Assembly: GCF_036088315.1 (NCBI RefSeq)
Contig: NZ_CP107996.1
Location: 6,375,001-6,439,000 of the forward strand
Direction of reading: 5' to 3'
DNA from: Streptomyces sp. NBC_00344
GTDB lineage: Bacteria; Actinomycetota; Actinomycetes; Streptomycetales; Streptomycetaceae
Length of the DNA stretch: 64,000 bases
The notes under the pieces were generated by a model. The model saw nothing but the letters and a program-made list of their open reading frames with translations, made no database searches and was not told where the DNA came from. The position numbers and the translations under genes are program-made. The stretch's first letter is position 1. Every line of letters begins with the position of its first letter. Shown here one piece after another: positions 27,238 to 36,129 of this stretch.

Positions 27238-28737
27238 GTGACCGGACTACCCAACACCCGCCTAGCAGACCTGTTCGGCCTGGCCGGCTGGTCCAAGGGC
27301 GAACTCGCGAGACTCGTGAACCGGCAGGCGGCCGTGATGGGCCACCAGCAGCTGGCGACCGACACCTCGCGGGTGCGGCGCTGGATCGACATGGGTGAGA
27401 GCCCACGCGATCCCGTACCGAAAGTGCTGGCAGCCCTGTTCACCGAGCGGCTCGGTCGTGTCGTGACCATCGAGGACCTCGGGTTCGTACGGCCTGGGCG
27501 CGCGGGTGGACGGCAGGACGCCGGGAACGCGGAGCAGACAGCGAATCCGGACGGCCTCCCGTGGGCGCCAGAACGGACGGCAGCGGTCCTCACCGAATTC
27601 ACGGGAATGGACCTCATGCTCAACCGACGCGGCTTGGTGGGCGCAGGCGCTGCGCTTGCCGCAGGCTCCGCACTCAGCAGCGCCATGCACGACTGGCTAC
27701 ACACCGATCCGGCCCTTGCTTCGGACGCCCCTCGCATCGACGATCCGCTCCGCGCCGACCAGGCGGGGTTCGACCGCTACGAGGCCGCTCCCATCGGCTC
27801 ACAGGAGATCGAGGCACTGGAGCACTCCGTGGAGGTCTTCCGCGCCTGGGACGCCTCACGAGGCGGCGGACTGCAGCGCAAGGCGGTCGTGGGACAGCTG
27901 AACGAGGTGGGAGGCATGCTCTCCTACCGCCACCCCGATCTGCTCCAGCGGCGTCTGTGGGGCGTCGCGGCCAACCTCGCCGTACTCGCGGGCTGGATGT
28001 CCCACGACGTGGGTCTCGAGCCGACGGCCCAGAAGTACTTCGTTATCGCCGCTCACGCGGCGCGCGAGGGCGGCGACCGGCCGCGGGCCGGCGAAGCTCT
28101 CTCCCGAGCCGCGCGTCAGATGGTCCATCTCGGCCGCCCCGACGACGCGCTCGACCTGATGAAGCTCGCCAAGACCGGCTCCGGAGAGGAGACCCTGCCG
28201 CGCACCCGCGCCATGCTGCACACCATTGAAGCGTGGGCGCAGGCGGCCATGGGCCATGGTCAGGCGATGCGCCGTACGCTCGGCGAGGCCGAGGAGCTCT
28301 TCGTCTCGGACCGGGGTGATGTGCCGCCGCCGAGCTGGATGCAGATGTTCGACGAGGCGGACCTGCACGGAATGCAGGCACTCGCCTTCCGCACGCTCGC
28401 GGAGCACGAGCCGTCGGCCGCGGCCGCGGCCCAGCGCCACGCGAAGCACGCACTGGAGCTGAGGATCAACGGCCGGCAGCGCTCGAAGATCTTCGACTAC
28501 ATCTCGCTGGCTTCCGCCTGCTTCATCGCGGACGATCCCGAGCAGGCCGACCGCTACGCGCGTCTCGCCCTGGTGTCCATGGGCGAGACCTCGTCGCACC
28601 GCACCTGGGACCGGCTGCGCGAGATGTACCGGCTCACCGGCCAGTACGCCGGCCATGGGACCATCCAGGGCCTCCGGGAGGAAATCCAGCTGGCTCTGCC
28701 CAGGCAGCCGAAGCGTTCGAGGAGCGAGGGAGTCTAG
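27238..28737 (+). CDS. nsdB: NsdA/NsdB-family developmental regulator
   Basis: This 499-residue protein matches the Nsd family: an N-terminal helix-turn-helix-like segment (LADLFGLAGWSKGELARLVN, SRVRRWIDMGE) and a long TPR-like helical remainder. Family members negatively affect sporulation and antibiotic production in Streptomyces coelicolor. The nsdA locus there is flanked by ftsY and amtB-glnK genes; these are absent here, so I favour the paralogue NsdB. That choice is inference. The start is GTG, preceded by TGGGGG. A Tat-like or hydrophobic stretch (RRGLVGAGAALAAGSALSS) occurs near residue 128 and is probably internal. The gene converges on a PP2C gene. Confidence 0.8.
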   Translation: MTGLPNTRLADLFGLAGWSKGELARLVNRQAAVMGHQQLATDTSRVRRWIDMGESPRDPVPKVLAALFTERLGRVVTIEDLGFVRPGRAGGRQDAGNAEQTANPDGLPWAPERTAAVLTEFTGMDLMLNRRGLVGAGAALAAGSALSSAMHDWLHTDPALASDAPRIDDPLRADQAGFDRYEAAPIGSQEIEALEHSVEVFRAWDASRGGGLQRKAVVGQLNEVGGMLSYRHPDLLQRRLWGVAANLAVLAGWMSHDVGLEPTAQKYFVIAAHAAREGGDRPRAGEALSRAARQMVHLGRPDDALDLMKLAKTGSGEETLPRTRAMLHTIEAWAQAAMGHGQAMRRTLGEAEELFVSDRGDVPPPSWMQMFDEADLHGMQALAFRTLAEHEPSAAAAAQRHAKHALELRINGRQRSKIFDYISLASACFIADDPEQADRYARLALVSMGETSSHRTWDRLREMYRLTGQYAGHGTIQGLREEIQLALPRQPKRSRSEGV

Positions 28738-28768
28738 CGAGCCCTGTCCGGCCCTCATCACTCGGTCG

Positions 28769-30214
28769 TCAGAGGGACCCGACCCGTGCGACCAGTACAC
28801 AGGCGTCGTCCTGGCGTTCCGGCTCGTCGCACTCTTCGATGATCACCCGTAGACACTCGTGTGCGGTACGGGTACCGGTGAACCGCGGTGCGAGCGTGAG
28901 CAACCGGTCCTGGCCAGACTCATCCGTGGCATCGCGGCGTGTCAGTCCGGCGGTGTGCAGTACCAGCACGTCGCCAGGCCGGAGCTGCACCTCGGCCTGC
29001 CCGAACGCGGCCCCCGGTGCCGTGCCGAGCAGCATCCCGCTCGGCGGCGTCAGCGCGCACCCCGCTCCCTCGCGGAACAGCAGGGGTGCGGGGTGTCCCG
29101 CCTGTGCCCAGGTCAGGACCTGGCTGACCTGGTCGTAGGTGCAGCACACCGCGCTGCCGATGGCCGGCTGCGCGGACGCTTCCACGAGTTGGTTCAGGTG
29201 GCCCATCAGGCGGCCGGGCTCGATACCGGCCACGGCCATCCCGCGCAACGCGCCGAGCAGCATGGCCATTCCGGAGGTGGCACTCACCCCATGACCGGTG
29301 AGATCTCCCGCACTGAGCAGCGAACGGCCGTCGGGCAGTTCCATGACGTCGTACCAGTCGCCGCCGATGAGTGCGGGTGCAGCCGACGGCAGGTAGTGCG
29401 CGGCCAGGTCCAGCGCCGCCGGCCCGCTGTGCGCGAGTTCCATCGGCCCCTGCCAGCTCGGCAGCACGGCCTGCTGCAGATCGACGGCGGCCCGGCGCTC
29501 GGTCCTGATGATCTGCTGCCGGCGCTGCAGCGTCTCCTCGGTCTCGTGCACCGCCCGCTGGCTGCGCCGGAGGTCGCTGACATCACGCAGCACCGCCCAC
29601 ATGGAGGCGGTGCAGCCGTCGTTGTCGAGCACGGGTTCGCCCATCATGTGCAGCGTCCGTGTCGTTCCGTCGCTGCGCACGATCCGGAATTCCCCGTCGA
29701 TCGGCTTTCCGTCCACCAGGCAGTCGGTCACCAGGACAGTGAGCCGCGACTGGTCGTCGGGCCGCAGTAGGGAGGGGAGCTCGTCGAGGGACAGCGGCCC
29801 CTTCTCCGGGGGCCGCCCGAAGATCCGGTACACCTCGTCGGACCAGCTCATCTCATCGGTGAGGAGGTTCCACTCGGCACTGCCGACCCGGCTGAGCAGT
29901 GCGCCCGTCGGAAGATCGGCCGGGGCGCGGTACGACGCGCCGCGCCCTTGGTCGGAGACCGTGGCCGCAGTGTCCGCCGGGAGGCCCTCCTTGAGCTGGC
30001 CCAGATGCGCGCCGAGATCATCGAGATGGTGGACCGCCAGATCACACAGAGCCCGGTGCCAGCGTCCCTGGGCCTCGTCGTCCTCGGCCACCGCGTCACG
30101 GCGGACCGCGTCCAGGTCGCCGCGCAGCCTGCGGGTCCGGGTGATGAGGGCGTCGACGCTGCCCCGCTCAGGTGGTTGCGGGGCGGGGCGGTCCGCGAAC
30201 ACATGGGACGGCAT
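28769..30214 (-). CDS. PAS-PP2C (SpoIIE-like) protein with an altered metal site
   Basis: This 481-residue protein starts with about 90 residues of helix, then a PAS domain (about 110-220, [38 protein letters not shown]), a linker helix and a SpoIIE-type phosphatase domain. Phosphatase motifs [25 protein letters not shown] and [12 protein letters not shown] are present. The usual TDG motif reads TAG (LHTAGLTRR), so a metal-binding Asp is lost to Ala. No kinase-like ATPase domain follows. It may be a weakened phosphatase or a sensor. The ATG at 30214 is chosen as the first start clearly before the conserved region. Confidence 0.87.
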   Translation of the reverse strand: MPSHVFADRPAPQPPERGSVDALITRTRRLRGDLDAVRRDAVAEDDEAQGRWHRALCDLAVHHLDDLGAHLGQLKEGLPADTAATVSDQGRGASYRAPADLPTGALLSRVGSAEWNLLTDEMSWSDEVYRIFGRPPEKGPLSLDELPSLLRPDDQSRLTVLVTDCLVDGKPIDGEFRIVRSDGTTRTLHMMGEPVLDNDGCTASMWAVLRDVSDLRRSQRAVHETEETLQRRQQIIRTERRAAVDLQQAVLPSWQGPMELAHSGPAALDLAAHYLPSAAPALIGGDWYDVMELPDGRSLLSAGDLTGHGVSATSGMAMLLGALRGMAVAGIEPGRLMGHLNQLVEASAQPAIGSAVCCTYDQVSQVLTWAQAGHPAPLLFREGAGCALTPPSGMLLGTAPGAAFGQAEVQLRPGDVLVLHTAGLTRRDATDESGQDRLLTLAPRFTGTRTAHECLRVIIEECDEPERQDDACVLVARVGSL

Positions 30215-30532
30215 GACGTACTCCGATACGGGCGCGGCGCGGCCTGGGCTGCAGAAGGACCGGTAACGACTGTTGCACAGCGAGCCATGGCCCGTAAGGC
30301 AATTGGCAACACTCGATGCGATGGTGCCTCTGGAATATGTCAATGGCTCGCAATGCCCGCCGCGGAAGGTATCCAACCGGTCTGCCCTCGTCGATCGTGG
30401 GCCCGGAGACTTCGCGGGGCGGCCGGGAATGGCCTGGGCGCTCCCTCTGTTGCACCTCTCGAGAAGTTAATGAAAACGACATCCGGTGTCACTAAAACGC
30501 CGGATCCGCTGGATCCGTTCGGAGGCAACGCC
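30215..30532. other. 318-bp promoter region between PP2C gene and rpmG
   Basis: This gap holds the divergent promoters of the PP2C gene and the ribosomal-protein pair. Its right part is AT-richer and carries the Zur-like motif. No additional reading frame with convincing coding character was seen. Confidence 0.5.
30469..30483. promoter_or_regulatory. Possible Zur box upstream of rpmG
   Basis: AATGAAAACGACATC resembles the left half of Streptomyces Zur boxes (around TGAAAATGATTTTCA); the right half is poorly conserved. It lies 50 bp before a cysteine-free L33 gene, the class of gene Zur normally represses in zinc-replete cells. Confidence 0.5.
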
Positions 30533-30697
30533 ATGGCACGCAACGATGTCCGACCGGTCGTGACACTTCGGTCGACAGCCGGCACGGGGTACTCGTATGT
30601 GACGCGCAAGAACCGCCGCACCAACGGAGACCGCCTCGTGCTGCGCAAGTTCGACCCCCGGCTCGGTGCGCATGCCGAGTTCCGTGAGGAGCGCTGA
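30533..30697 (+). CDS. rpmG: Zinc-independent 50S ribosomal protein L33
   Basis: The 54-residue product has the L33 pattern ([28 protein letters not shown]). It has no cysteine, so the CxxC zinc site of the ordinary paralogue is missing. In Streptomyces such C-minus proteins replace zinc-binding versions under zinc starvation and are repressed by Zur. GGAGG precedes the ATG. It is followed 67 bp later by a type B L31 gene in the same orientation, likely one operon. Confidence 0.95.
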   Translation: MARNDVRPVVTLRSTAGTGYSYVTRKNRRTNGDRLVLRKFDPRLGAHAEFREER

Positions 30698-30764
30698 CCG
30701 CCGTCACCGGCTCCTCCGCCGTCACCGCATACGCGGCTGACACAACCCAGGAAGGAAGCCCCCC

Positions 30765-31025
30765 ATGAAGTCCGGTATCCATCCCGTCTCGCGTCCCGTC
30801 GTCTTCCGTGACCGCGCCGCGGGGTCCGCATTCCTGTCGCACTCGACCGCTGATTCCGGTCGGTTCCTCACATGGGAGGACGGCAGGGTCTACCCCGTCA
30901 TCGACGTGGAGGTCTCATCGGAGAGCCACCCGTACTACACCGGAGCCGCCATGGTGCTCGACTCCGCAGGGCGGGTGGAGCGTTTCGAGCGCCGCTACGG
31001 CAGTGTCGCCCGCACCCCTCGCTGA
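30765..31025 (+). CDS. rpmE2: 50S ribosomal protein L31 type B (zinc-independent)
   Basis: This 86-residue protein has the L31 signature: [16 protein letters not shown] at the N-terminus, then [20 protein letters not shown] at the end. It has no cysteine, marking the type B form that does not hold zinc. AGGAAGGAAG lies just before the ATG. It probably forms a Zur-controlled pair with the preceding L33 gene for ribosome remodelling at low zinc. Confidence 0.95.
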   Translation: MKSGIHPVSRPVVFRDRAAGSAFLSHSTADSGRFLTWEDGRVYPVIDVEVSSESHPYYTGAAMVLDSAGRVERFERRYGSVARTPR

Positions 31026-31184
31026 GCGCGGTAGCGGCCCGGGAGGTGCCGCAGCTCACATCGGAAACATGGTCTGAGCTGGAACATCCCGGCGTAGTTC
31101 ATCGTTCATCCATATGTAGGCGCGGAGAGGACCGAGTCCCGGCCCGTCATCGGAGCAGACCGCTCTCCGCACCGCCGCAAGACC

Positions 31185-31225
31185 GCCCCGGCTGGCCTCC
31201 CCCGACCAGCCGGGGCTCTTCTTTT
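31185..31225 (+). terminator. Intrinsic terminator after the L33-L31 operon
   Basis: GCCCCGGCTGG pairs perfectly with CCAGCCGGGGC across a 10-nt loop and is followed by TCTTCTTTT, a classic rho-independent form. Confidence 0.9.
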
Positions 31226-31332
31226 CCCTGTCACCCTCTCCCTGTCGCGCCGGCCGGCCGGCCGCGGCGGTGGTTTTGTCATGCACCTGGACAGGTCGCC
31301 GACGTCATGCTGTCATGCCAACTGCCGCTCTT

Positions 31333-31344
31333 TACAACGTTATA
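31333..31344. promoter_or_regulatory. LacI-like operator before the GH127 gene
   Basis: TACAACGTTATA is centred on AACGTT with partly symmetric flanks, in the style of LacI-family operators, 29 bp before the start codon. Repression by a sugar-responsive regulator is inferred. Confidence 0.45.
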
Positions 31345-31373
31345 CAGACGACAGCGTGGACAGGAGCACCCTC

Positions 31374-33782
31374 ATGTCGCTCAACCGGCGCCGCTTCCTG
31401 CAGTCCGGAGCACTCACTCTCTCCGCCGTGGCCCTCAGTGGCCGTCTTCCCGCCGTGGCCTCGGCCGCTCCCCTCGATGCCGATGCCCTCCGCCGCTCCC
31501 TGGCCCCCGACGCGTTCCGCAGGCTGGCCCCCGGCAGCGTCACCCCCAGGGGCTGGCTCGCCGGACAACTGCGCCTCCAGCTCGACGGGCTGTGCGGGCG
31601 CTATGAGGAGCGCTCCCACTTCCTCGACTTCGATGCCACCGGCTGGGTCCATCCGGAGCTGGAGGGCTGGGAGGAGGTGCCGTACTGGCTGCGCGGCTAC
31701 GTGCCGCTCGCTGTCGCCACCGGCGACAAGGCCGCACTCGCCAACGCCCGCAAATGGATCGACGCTGTACTCGCCACCCAGCAGTCCGACGGCTTCTTCG
31801 GGCCGACCAGGCTGCGCACCTCTCTCAACGCCGGGCCGGACTTCTGGCCCTTCCTGCCACTGCTGATGGCCCTGCGGACCTACGAGGAGTACGCGAACGA
31901 CGCTCGTATCGTCCCGTTCATCACCCGTTTCATGAAGTTCATGCACGCCCAGGCGGCCGGTGTCTTCCGGACGAGCTGGATCTCCTACCGCATCGGTGAC
32001 GCACTGGACATCGCGCTCTGGCTGCACGGCCGCACCGGTGATGACTTCCTGCTGGACCTCGCCGCCACGATGTACAACCAGGGTGCCGACTGGGCGGGGG
32101 GCACTCCCAGCCCGCACAACGTCAACATCGCCCAGGGATTCCGCGAGCCGGCACAGTACGCTCAGGTCACAGGCGACACCGCGCTCACCGATGCCACCTA
32201 CCGCGGCTACGGCAACGTGCTCGGTACCTATGGACAGTTCCCCGGTGGAGGCATCGCCGGGGACGAGAACTACCGGCCGGGTTTCGGCGATCCACGACAG
32301 GGGTTCGAAACCTGCGGCGTCGTGGAATTCATGGCCAGCCACGAACTGCTGACCAGGATCACCGGCGATCCCGTATGGGCCGACCGGTGCGAGGATCTCG
32401 CGTTCAACATGCTGCCGGCCTCCCTGGACCCGCAGGGCAAGGGAGTCCACTACATCACCAGTGCGAACAGCATCGACCTCGACAACAACAGGAAGACACA
32501 AGGCCAGTTCCAGAACGGCTTCGCGATGCAGTCCTTCCAGCCCGGAGTGGACCAGTACCGCTGCTGCCCGCACAACTACGGCATGGGCTGGCCGTATTTC
32601 AACGAGGAACTCTGGCTGGCCACTCCCGATCAGGGCCTCGCGGCGGCGATGTACGCCCCGAACTCGGTGCGCGCGAAGGTGGCTGGAGGCACCACGGTGA
32701 CGATCACCGAGGACACCGACTACCCCTTCGGTGAGACGGTCAGCCTCACTCTTTCCACGCCGAGCGATGTGGCCTTCCCGCTGCACCTGCGGATCCCCGG
32801 CTGGTGCAGCGGCCCCGAACTCAAGGTCAACGGCGCAGCGGTGGCGGCGGCGGACGGACCGGCGTTCGCGAAGGTGGACAGGACCTGGCGCAACGGCGAT
32901 GTGGTCACGCTGCGGCTGCCGCAGCGGACGGCGCTGCGCACCTGGCCGGTCGGCCACGGCGCCGTAAGTGTCGACCACGGGCCGCTCACCTACTCGCTGA
33001 AGATCGGTGAGAAGTACGTGCGCTACGCGGGCACCGATGCGTTTCCCGAGTACGAGGTGCATGCCACCACACCGTGGAACTACGGCCTCACACCAGGCGG
33101 CCCGCTGACCTTCACCCGGGCCGACGGACCTCTGGTGGGTGATCCCTTCACCCAGGAGAACGGGCCGGTGCGGATCACCGCCCAGGCCCGGCGTATCGCC
33201 GAGTGGATCTCCGACAACGAGCATGTCGTCACGCCGCTCCAGCAGGGCCCCGCCCGCAGCAGTGCGCCGGTGGAGACGATCACGCTGATTCCCATGGGAG
33301 CCGCTCGCCTTCGGATCACGGCCTTCCCGACGGCCGCGCCCGACGGCAAGGCCTGGGTCCCCGAGCCGGTCTACCGGCGCATCCTCAACAAGAACAGCAA
33401 CAAGGTGCTGGCGGTCGACGGTATGTCGACCGCCAACAGTGCCAGGGTCGTGCAGTACGACAACGTGGGCAGCGGCGACCATGCCTGGCAGCTCATCGAC
33501 AAGGGCGCCGGCTGGTATCTGATCAGGAACGGTCAGAGCGGCAAGGTGCTCGGAGTGGACGGAATGTCGACCGCCGACAGTGCGATCGTCGTTCAGTACG
33601 AGGACAACGGCACGGCCGATCATCTGTGGACTCTGGTCGACAACGGTGACGGCTGGTTCCGGGTCCGCAACAAGAACAGCGGCAAGGTGCTGGGCGTGGA
33701 CCGCATGTCGACGGCCAACAGCGCCCAGGTGGTGCAGTTCGCCGACAGCGGTACCGCGGACCACCTCTGGAAGCTTCTCTGA
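31374..33782 (+). CDS. Secreted GH127-type beta-L-arabinofuranosidase with ricin-type lectin domain
   Basis: This 802-residue protein has a Tat-like signal (LNRRRFLQSGALTLSAVALS). The GH127 (DUF1680) domain covers about residues 40-640. The zinc/cysteine site typical of the family is visible: Glu and Cys in GFETCG and the adjacent cysteines in YRCCPHN, one of which is the nucleophile. The last ~140 residues carry three ricin B-like repeats with NSGKVLGVDGMST- and QVVQ-type sequence, a carbohydrate-binding lectin. It likely removes L-arabinofuranose from plant polysaccharides or glycoproteins outside the cell. AGGAG is 7 nt before the ATG. It is monocistronic with a LacI-like site upstream. 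Confidence 0.92.
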   Translation: MSLNRRRFLQSGALTLSAVALSGRLPAVASAAPLDADALRRSLAPDAFRRLAPGSVTPRGWLAGQLRLQLDGLCGRYEERSHFLDFDATGWVHPELEGWEEVPYWLRGYVPLAVATGDKAALANARKWIDAVLATQQSDGFFGPTRLRTSLNAGPDFWPFLPLLMALRTYEEYANDARIVPFITRFMKFMHAQAAGVFRTSWISYRIGDALDIALWLHGRTGDDFLLDLAATMYNQGADWAGGTPSPHNVNIAQGFREPAQYAQVTGDTALTDATYRGYGNVLGTYGQFPGGGIAGDENYRPGFGDPRQGFETCGVVEFMASHELLTRITGDPVWADRCEDLAFNMLPASLDPQGKGVHYITSANSIDLDNNRKTQGQFQNGFAMQSFQPGVDQYRCCPHNYGMGWPYFNEELWLATPDQGLAAAMYAPNSVRAKVAGGTTVTITEDTDYPFGETVSLTLSTPSDVAFPLHLRIPGWCSGPELKVNGAAVAAADGPAFAKVDRTWRNGDVVTLRLPQRTALRTWPVGHGAVSVDHGPLTYSLKIGEKYVRYAGTDAFPEYEVHATTPWNYGLTPGGPLTFTRADGPLVGDPFTQENGPVRITAQARRIAEWISDNEHVVTPLQQGPARSSAPVETITLIPMGAARLRITAFPTAAPDGKAWVPEPVYRRILNKNSNKVLAVDGMSTANSARVVQYDNVGSGDHAWQLIDKGAGWYLIRNGQSGKVLGVDGMSTADSAIVVQYEDNGTADHLWTLVDNGDGWFRVRNKNSGKVLGVDRMSTANSAQVVQFADSGTADHLWKLL

Positions 33783-33811
33783 TCGCACGGTCCCGGCGCA
33801 TCCGGCGGGGA

Positions 33812-33867
33812 CCCTCCATGCGAAGGGTGCGGCAGCCGGACGGCTGCCGCACCCTTCGCATGGAGGG
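33812..33867 (+). terminator. 27-bp perfect hairpin after the GH127 gene
   Basis: The sequence at 33812-33838 is exactly complementary in reverse to 33841-33867, with only two bases between. It is an exceptionally long stem for a Streptomyces terminator and has no T tract. Confidence 0.8.
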
Positions 33868-34026
33868 CGAAAGAATTTCGGCCATGGAGAGCGGTGCATA
33901 TGCCAGAGATATGGCCAGAATTCTATGGTGACTTTGTGGCGTCAGAGAAGATACTCGTTGACTGGGACGGTTGAATTTTGTTCGATTGGCTCTTGATCGA
34001 TAAACGAAAAACATTCACTGCCTAAA
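33868..34026. other. AT-rich non-coding stretch
   Basis: This segment is noticeably more AT-rich than anything else in the window (for instance TTGAATTTTGTTCGATTGG). It shows no coding character and directly precedes the MITE-like element. It may be horizontally acquired sequence or a promoter region. Confidence 0.5.
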
Positions 34027-34184
34027 GGCTGTCCCGTAATCCGTGGTGGATCAGCGCGCTGTGTCGGATGCGGTGCACCGCATGGCGGAGGAGGGTCCTC
34101 ACGCTCGGCGTATGCGGGCGGTCCGGCCACGCGGCAAGGTGCCGAAGCCGGAGTCGAGCGCCTGCCGGGGATTACGGGAGAGCC
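34027..34184. mobile_element. 158-bp MITE-like element with IS5-type ends
   Basis: GGCTGTCCCGTAAT at 34027-34040 and ATTACGGGAGAGCC at 34171-34184 are terminal inverted repeats matching at 13 of 14 positions. The end sequence resembles termini of Streptomyces IS5-family elements. No transposase lies between them. The interior holds a perfect 16-bp palindrome (ATGCGGTGCACCGCAT, 34068-34083). No clear target-site duplication is visible, so it is probably an old internally deleted copy. The next gene starts 32 bp beyond the right end. Confidence 0.65.
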
Positions 34185-34215
34185 CGTAGCGGCAAACTGC
34201 CCAGGGGGTGTGGCT

Positions 34216-34782
34216 GTGCACGACGAATTCCTGTGCCATGTCACCGCGTACGGAGTCTGCGGTGGCCGACGCGTCGGCGTTCCGCTGGGGACCTATCGCG
34301 CACCCTCGCTTCCGCTGGCCCTGTGGTGGTTGAGGGACCGCGCGACATGGATCTCGGAGCGGCTGGATCCCACTCCCGACAATGAACGTTTCCCGCCGCA
34401 GGCGCTCTTCGAGATGGGGCTGGACGCACCGGACGTGCCCGGTGCCTTCCGTGCCTGGCGGGATGACGCCGTACATCAGCAGAAGTCGGCGGAAGCGCTG
34501 GCGGCAGGTGAGCTTCTGCGATTCGCCGTCCATGACGACACCACGGAATACGAGCTCCTCGCGGAGTCGGTCGATGCATTGCGAATGCAGCGGGCGATTC
34601 CCGTACTCACACCGTCCGCTGCGGAATCGGAACCGGAGCTCAGAGGTTCGATGGTGGCATCTGCAAAGGGAATGGAGGGCAGTGTGTTCCGGCGCGCTGA
34701 ATTCGAGGGACTCCCTTCGGGGGCCGCGCTGCTGGCGACGCTGCAGAGTTCCACTGTGGTGTTCAGCTCTGCGGCAGGATAG
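34216..34782 (+). CDS. Hypothetical protein, 188 residues
   Basis: I do not recognise this protein. It has no signal peptide or membrane helix, is rich in Ala, Leu, Glu and Arg, and has an N-terminal Trp-rich stretch (LPLALWWLRDRATWISERLD). The GTG at 34216 is preferred over the GTG at 34210 because GGGGG then lies 7 nt upstream. It starts just outside the MITE-like element, whose end may supply part of its promoter. It is convergent with the chitinase gene. Confidence 0.6.
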   Translation: MHDEFLCHVTAYGVCGGRRVGVPLGTYRAPSLPLALWWLRDRATWISERLDPTPDNERFPPQALFEMGLDAPDVPGAFRAWRDDAVHQQKSAEALAAGELLRFAVHDDTTEYELLAESVDALRMQRAIPVLTPSAAESEPELRGSMVASAKGMEGSVFRRAEFEGLPSGAALLATLQSSTVVFSSAAG

Positions 34783-34830
34783 CGGCGTCGCCGCGGGTCC
34801 TGCCGCAGAAGCCGGTTCGGCCGCGGTGCG

Positions 34831-36063
34831 TCAGCAGGCTCCCTTGTCCTGCCAGACGCCCCACTCGCCGGTGGTGCCGGGCTCTTCGTTCTGCGTCCAC
34901 CACTTGGCCTGCCAGGTGTGGCCGTTGTGCGAGACCGTGTTGCCCTGGGTGTAGACGGCCGATCCGGTCCAGGCGGCCGCGGTGCAGGAGCCGCCCGGTG
35001 TCGGAGAGGTCGAGACCGGTGGTGTGGTCGGGGGCGTCGTGGGCGGTGTGGCGCCGGCGAACGTCACCGAGTACTTCGCGAATTCCCACGCCGACTGCGG
35101 CACACTGCTGCAGGTGCCGGAGGTGGTGCCGTTGTCCGGCGGGCTGCACTGCCGGTCGCGGTTGAGCGACCAGAAGGTGAAGCGGTCCATGTGGTGGCTC
35201 GTCGCGAAGTCGAGGACGGTCTGGAAGTCGGTCTGACGGAAGTATTCTCCGGTGTCGCTGCGGCCGTTCATCCCGGAGAAGCCCTCATGGGCATAGGCGG
35301 TTTCCGCGTTCCATCCGAAGGTCGTCTGGAGGATGGAGTTGAAGTTCGTCAGAGCGCTCGTCTGGGCGGAAGCGCCGCTGAATCCGCCGTCGAATGGCAT
35401 GATCGAGAAGTTGTTGGGTGTGAAGCCCTGCGTCTTGGCCTCGTTCAGCATCTGCTTGCCGAACCAGCCGGTCCCGTCGGCCGTGCCCGCGGTGGTCACC
35501 GACACGTACAGCCCCGGATTGTTCTGCTGAAGAATCTTGGCCGCACCGATCTCATGGGCGACCGCGGCAGTGTTCTCGTACTCCGGCTCCTCGAGGTCGA
35601 AGTCAATGGCCTTCAGCTGGTACTTGGTGATGACCTGCTGGTAGGCGGCCGCTGTGGCCGCCGCGTCGGAGCAGGCCTGGCCCAGCTTGGTGCCTCCGTA
35701 GCCGCCGATCGAGACGGAGACGTCTCCGCCCTTCGCGCGTATCGCGCTGATGACGGATGCCACCGCGGTGTCGGAGGAGACTGCTGAGGTTCCACCCCAA
35801 GTGGGGCTGCAACCGCCGCCGTTGGGGGCCAGGATGAAGGCGAGCTGGAAGGCCTTGAGGCCGGTGGCGTCCATGATGTCGGCGGCGTTCGGGGGGTTGT
35901 TGTCCGTCGGCATCAGATAGGGCGCCGCCGCGTACCAGCGATTGCTGAGGGCGGTGGCGCTCTCGGTCGCACCGGAGGCCTGGCCGGTGGTGAGTGCGGC
36001 CAGACCTGCGGCGGCCAGCGTGGCGCTTGCCACGCCGCAGAACAGAGCACGAAGGCGCTTCAT
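34831..36063 (-). CDS. Secreted GH18 chitinase with C-terminal chitin-binding domain
   Basis: This 410-residue protein has a Sec signal peptide (about 32 residues) and a GH18 catalytic barrel. It has an SxGG motif (DVSVSIGGYGG) and the active-site strand KAIDFDLEEPEYE, in which DxDxE carries the acid. After a Thr/Pro linker, a ~45-residue CBM5/12-type domain (AWTGSAVYTQGNTVSHNGH, then HTWQAKWWTQ and WGVWQDKGAC) binds chitin. It hydrolyses beta-1,4-N-acetylglucosamine polymers. A chitinase-type TGGnCTAGACCA box lies upstream at 36130. Confidence 0.95.
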   Translation of the reverse strand: MKRLRALFCGVASATLAAAGLAALTTGQASGATESATALSNRWYAAAPYLMPTDNNPPNAADIMDATGLKAFQLAFILAPNGGGCSPTWGGTSAVSSDTAVASVISAIRAKGGDVSVSIGGYGGTKLGQACSDAAATAAAYQQVITKYQLKAIDFDLEEPEYENTAAVAHEIGAAKILQQNNPGLYVSVTTAGTADGTGWFGKQMLNEAKTQGFTPNNFSIMPFDGGFSGASAQTSALTNFNSILQTTFGWNAETAYAHEGFSGMNGRSDTGEYFRQTDFQTVLDFATSHHMDRFTFWSLNRDRQCSPPDNGTTSGTCSSVPQSAWEFAKYSVTFAGATPPTTPPTTPPVSTSPTPGGSCTAAAWTGSAVYTQGNTVSHNGHTWQAKWWTQNEEPGTTGEWGVWQDKGAC

Positions 36064-36129
36064 AGGGCGGACTCCTGAGTGGGGAGGGGCCGCCAGAATC
36101 GGGTGCTGCCGAGTGCACGTCAACTACTT

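Larger units (their letters stand above)
31026..31373. other. 348-bp gap: terminator then GH127 promoter
   Basis: The left half after rpmE2 shows nothing I recognise as coding. It is followed by a clear intrinsic terminator (31185-31225). The right part carries the promoter region and a LacI-like palindrome for the GH127 gene. Confidence 0.5.

Noticed and set aside
31332..33899. Minus-strand 855-residue reading frame opposite the GH127 gene
   Set aside because: It opposes a gene with clear GH127 and ricin motifs and shows no domain of its own.
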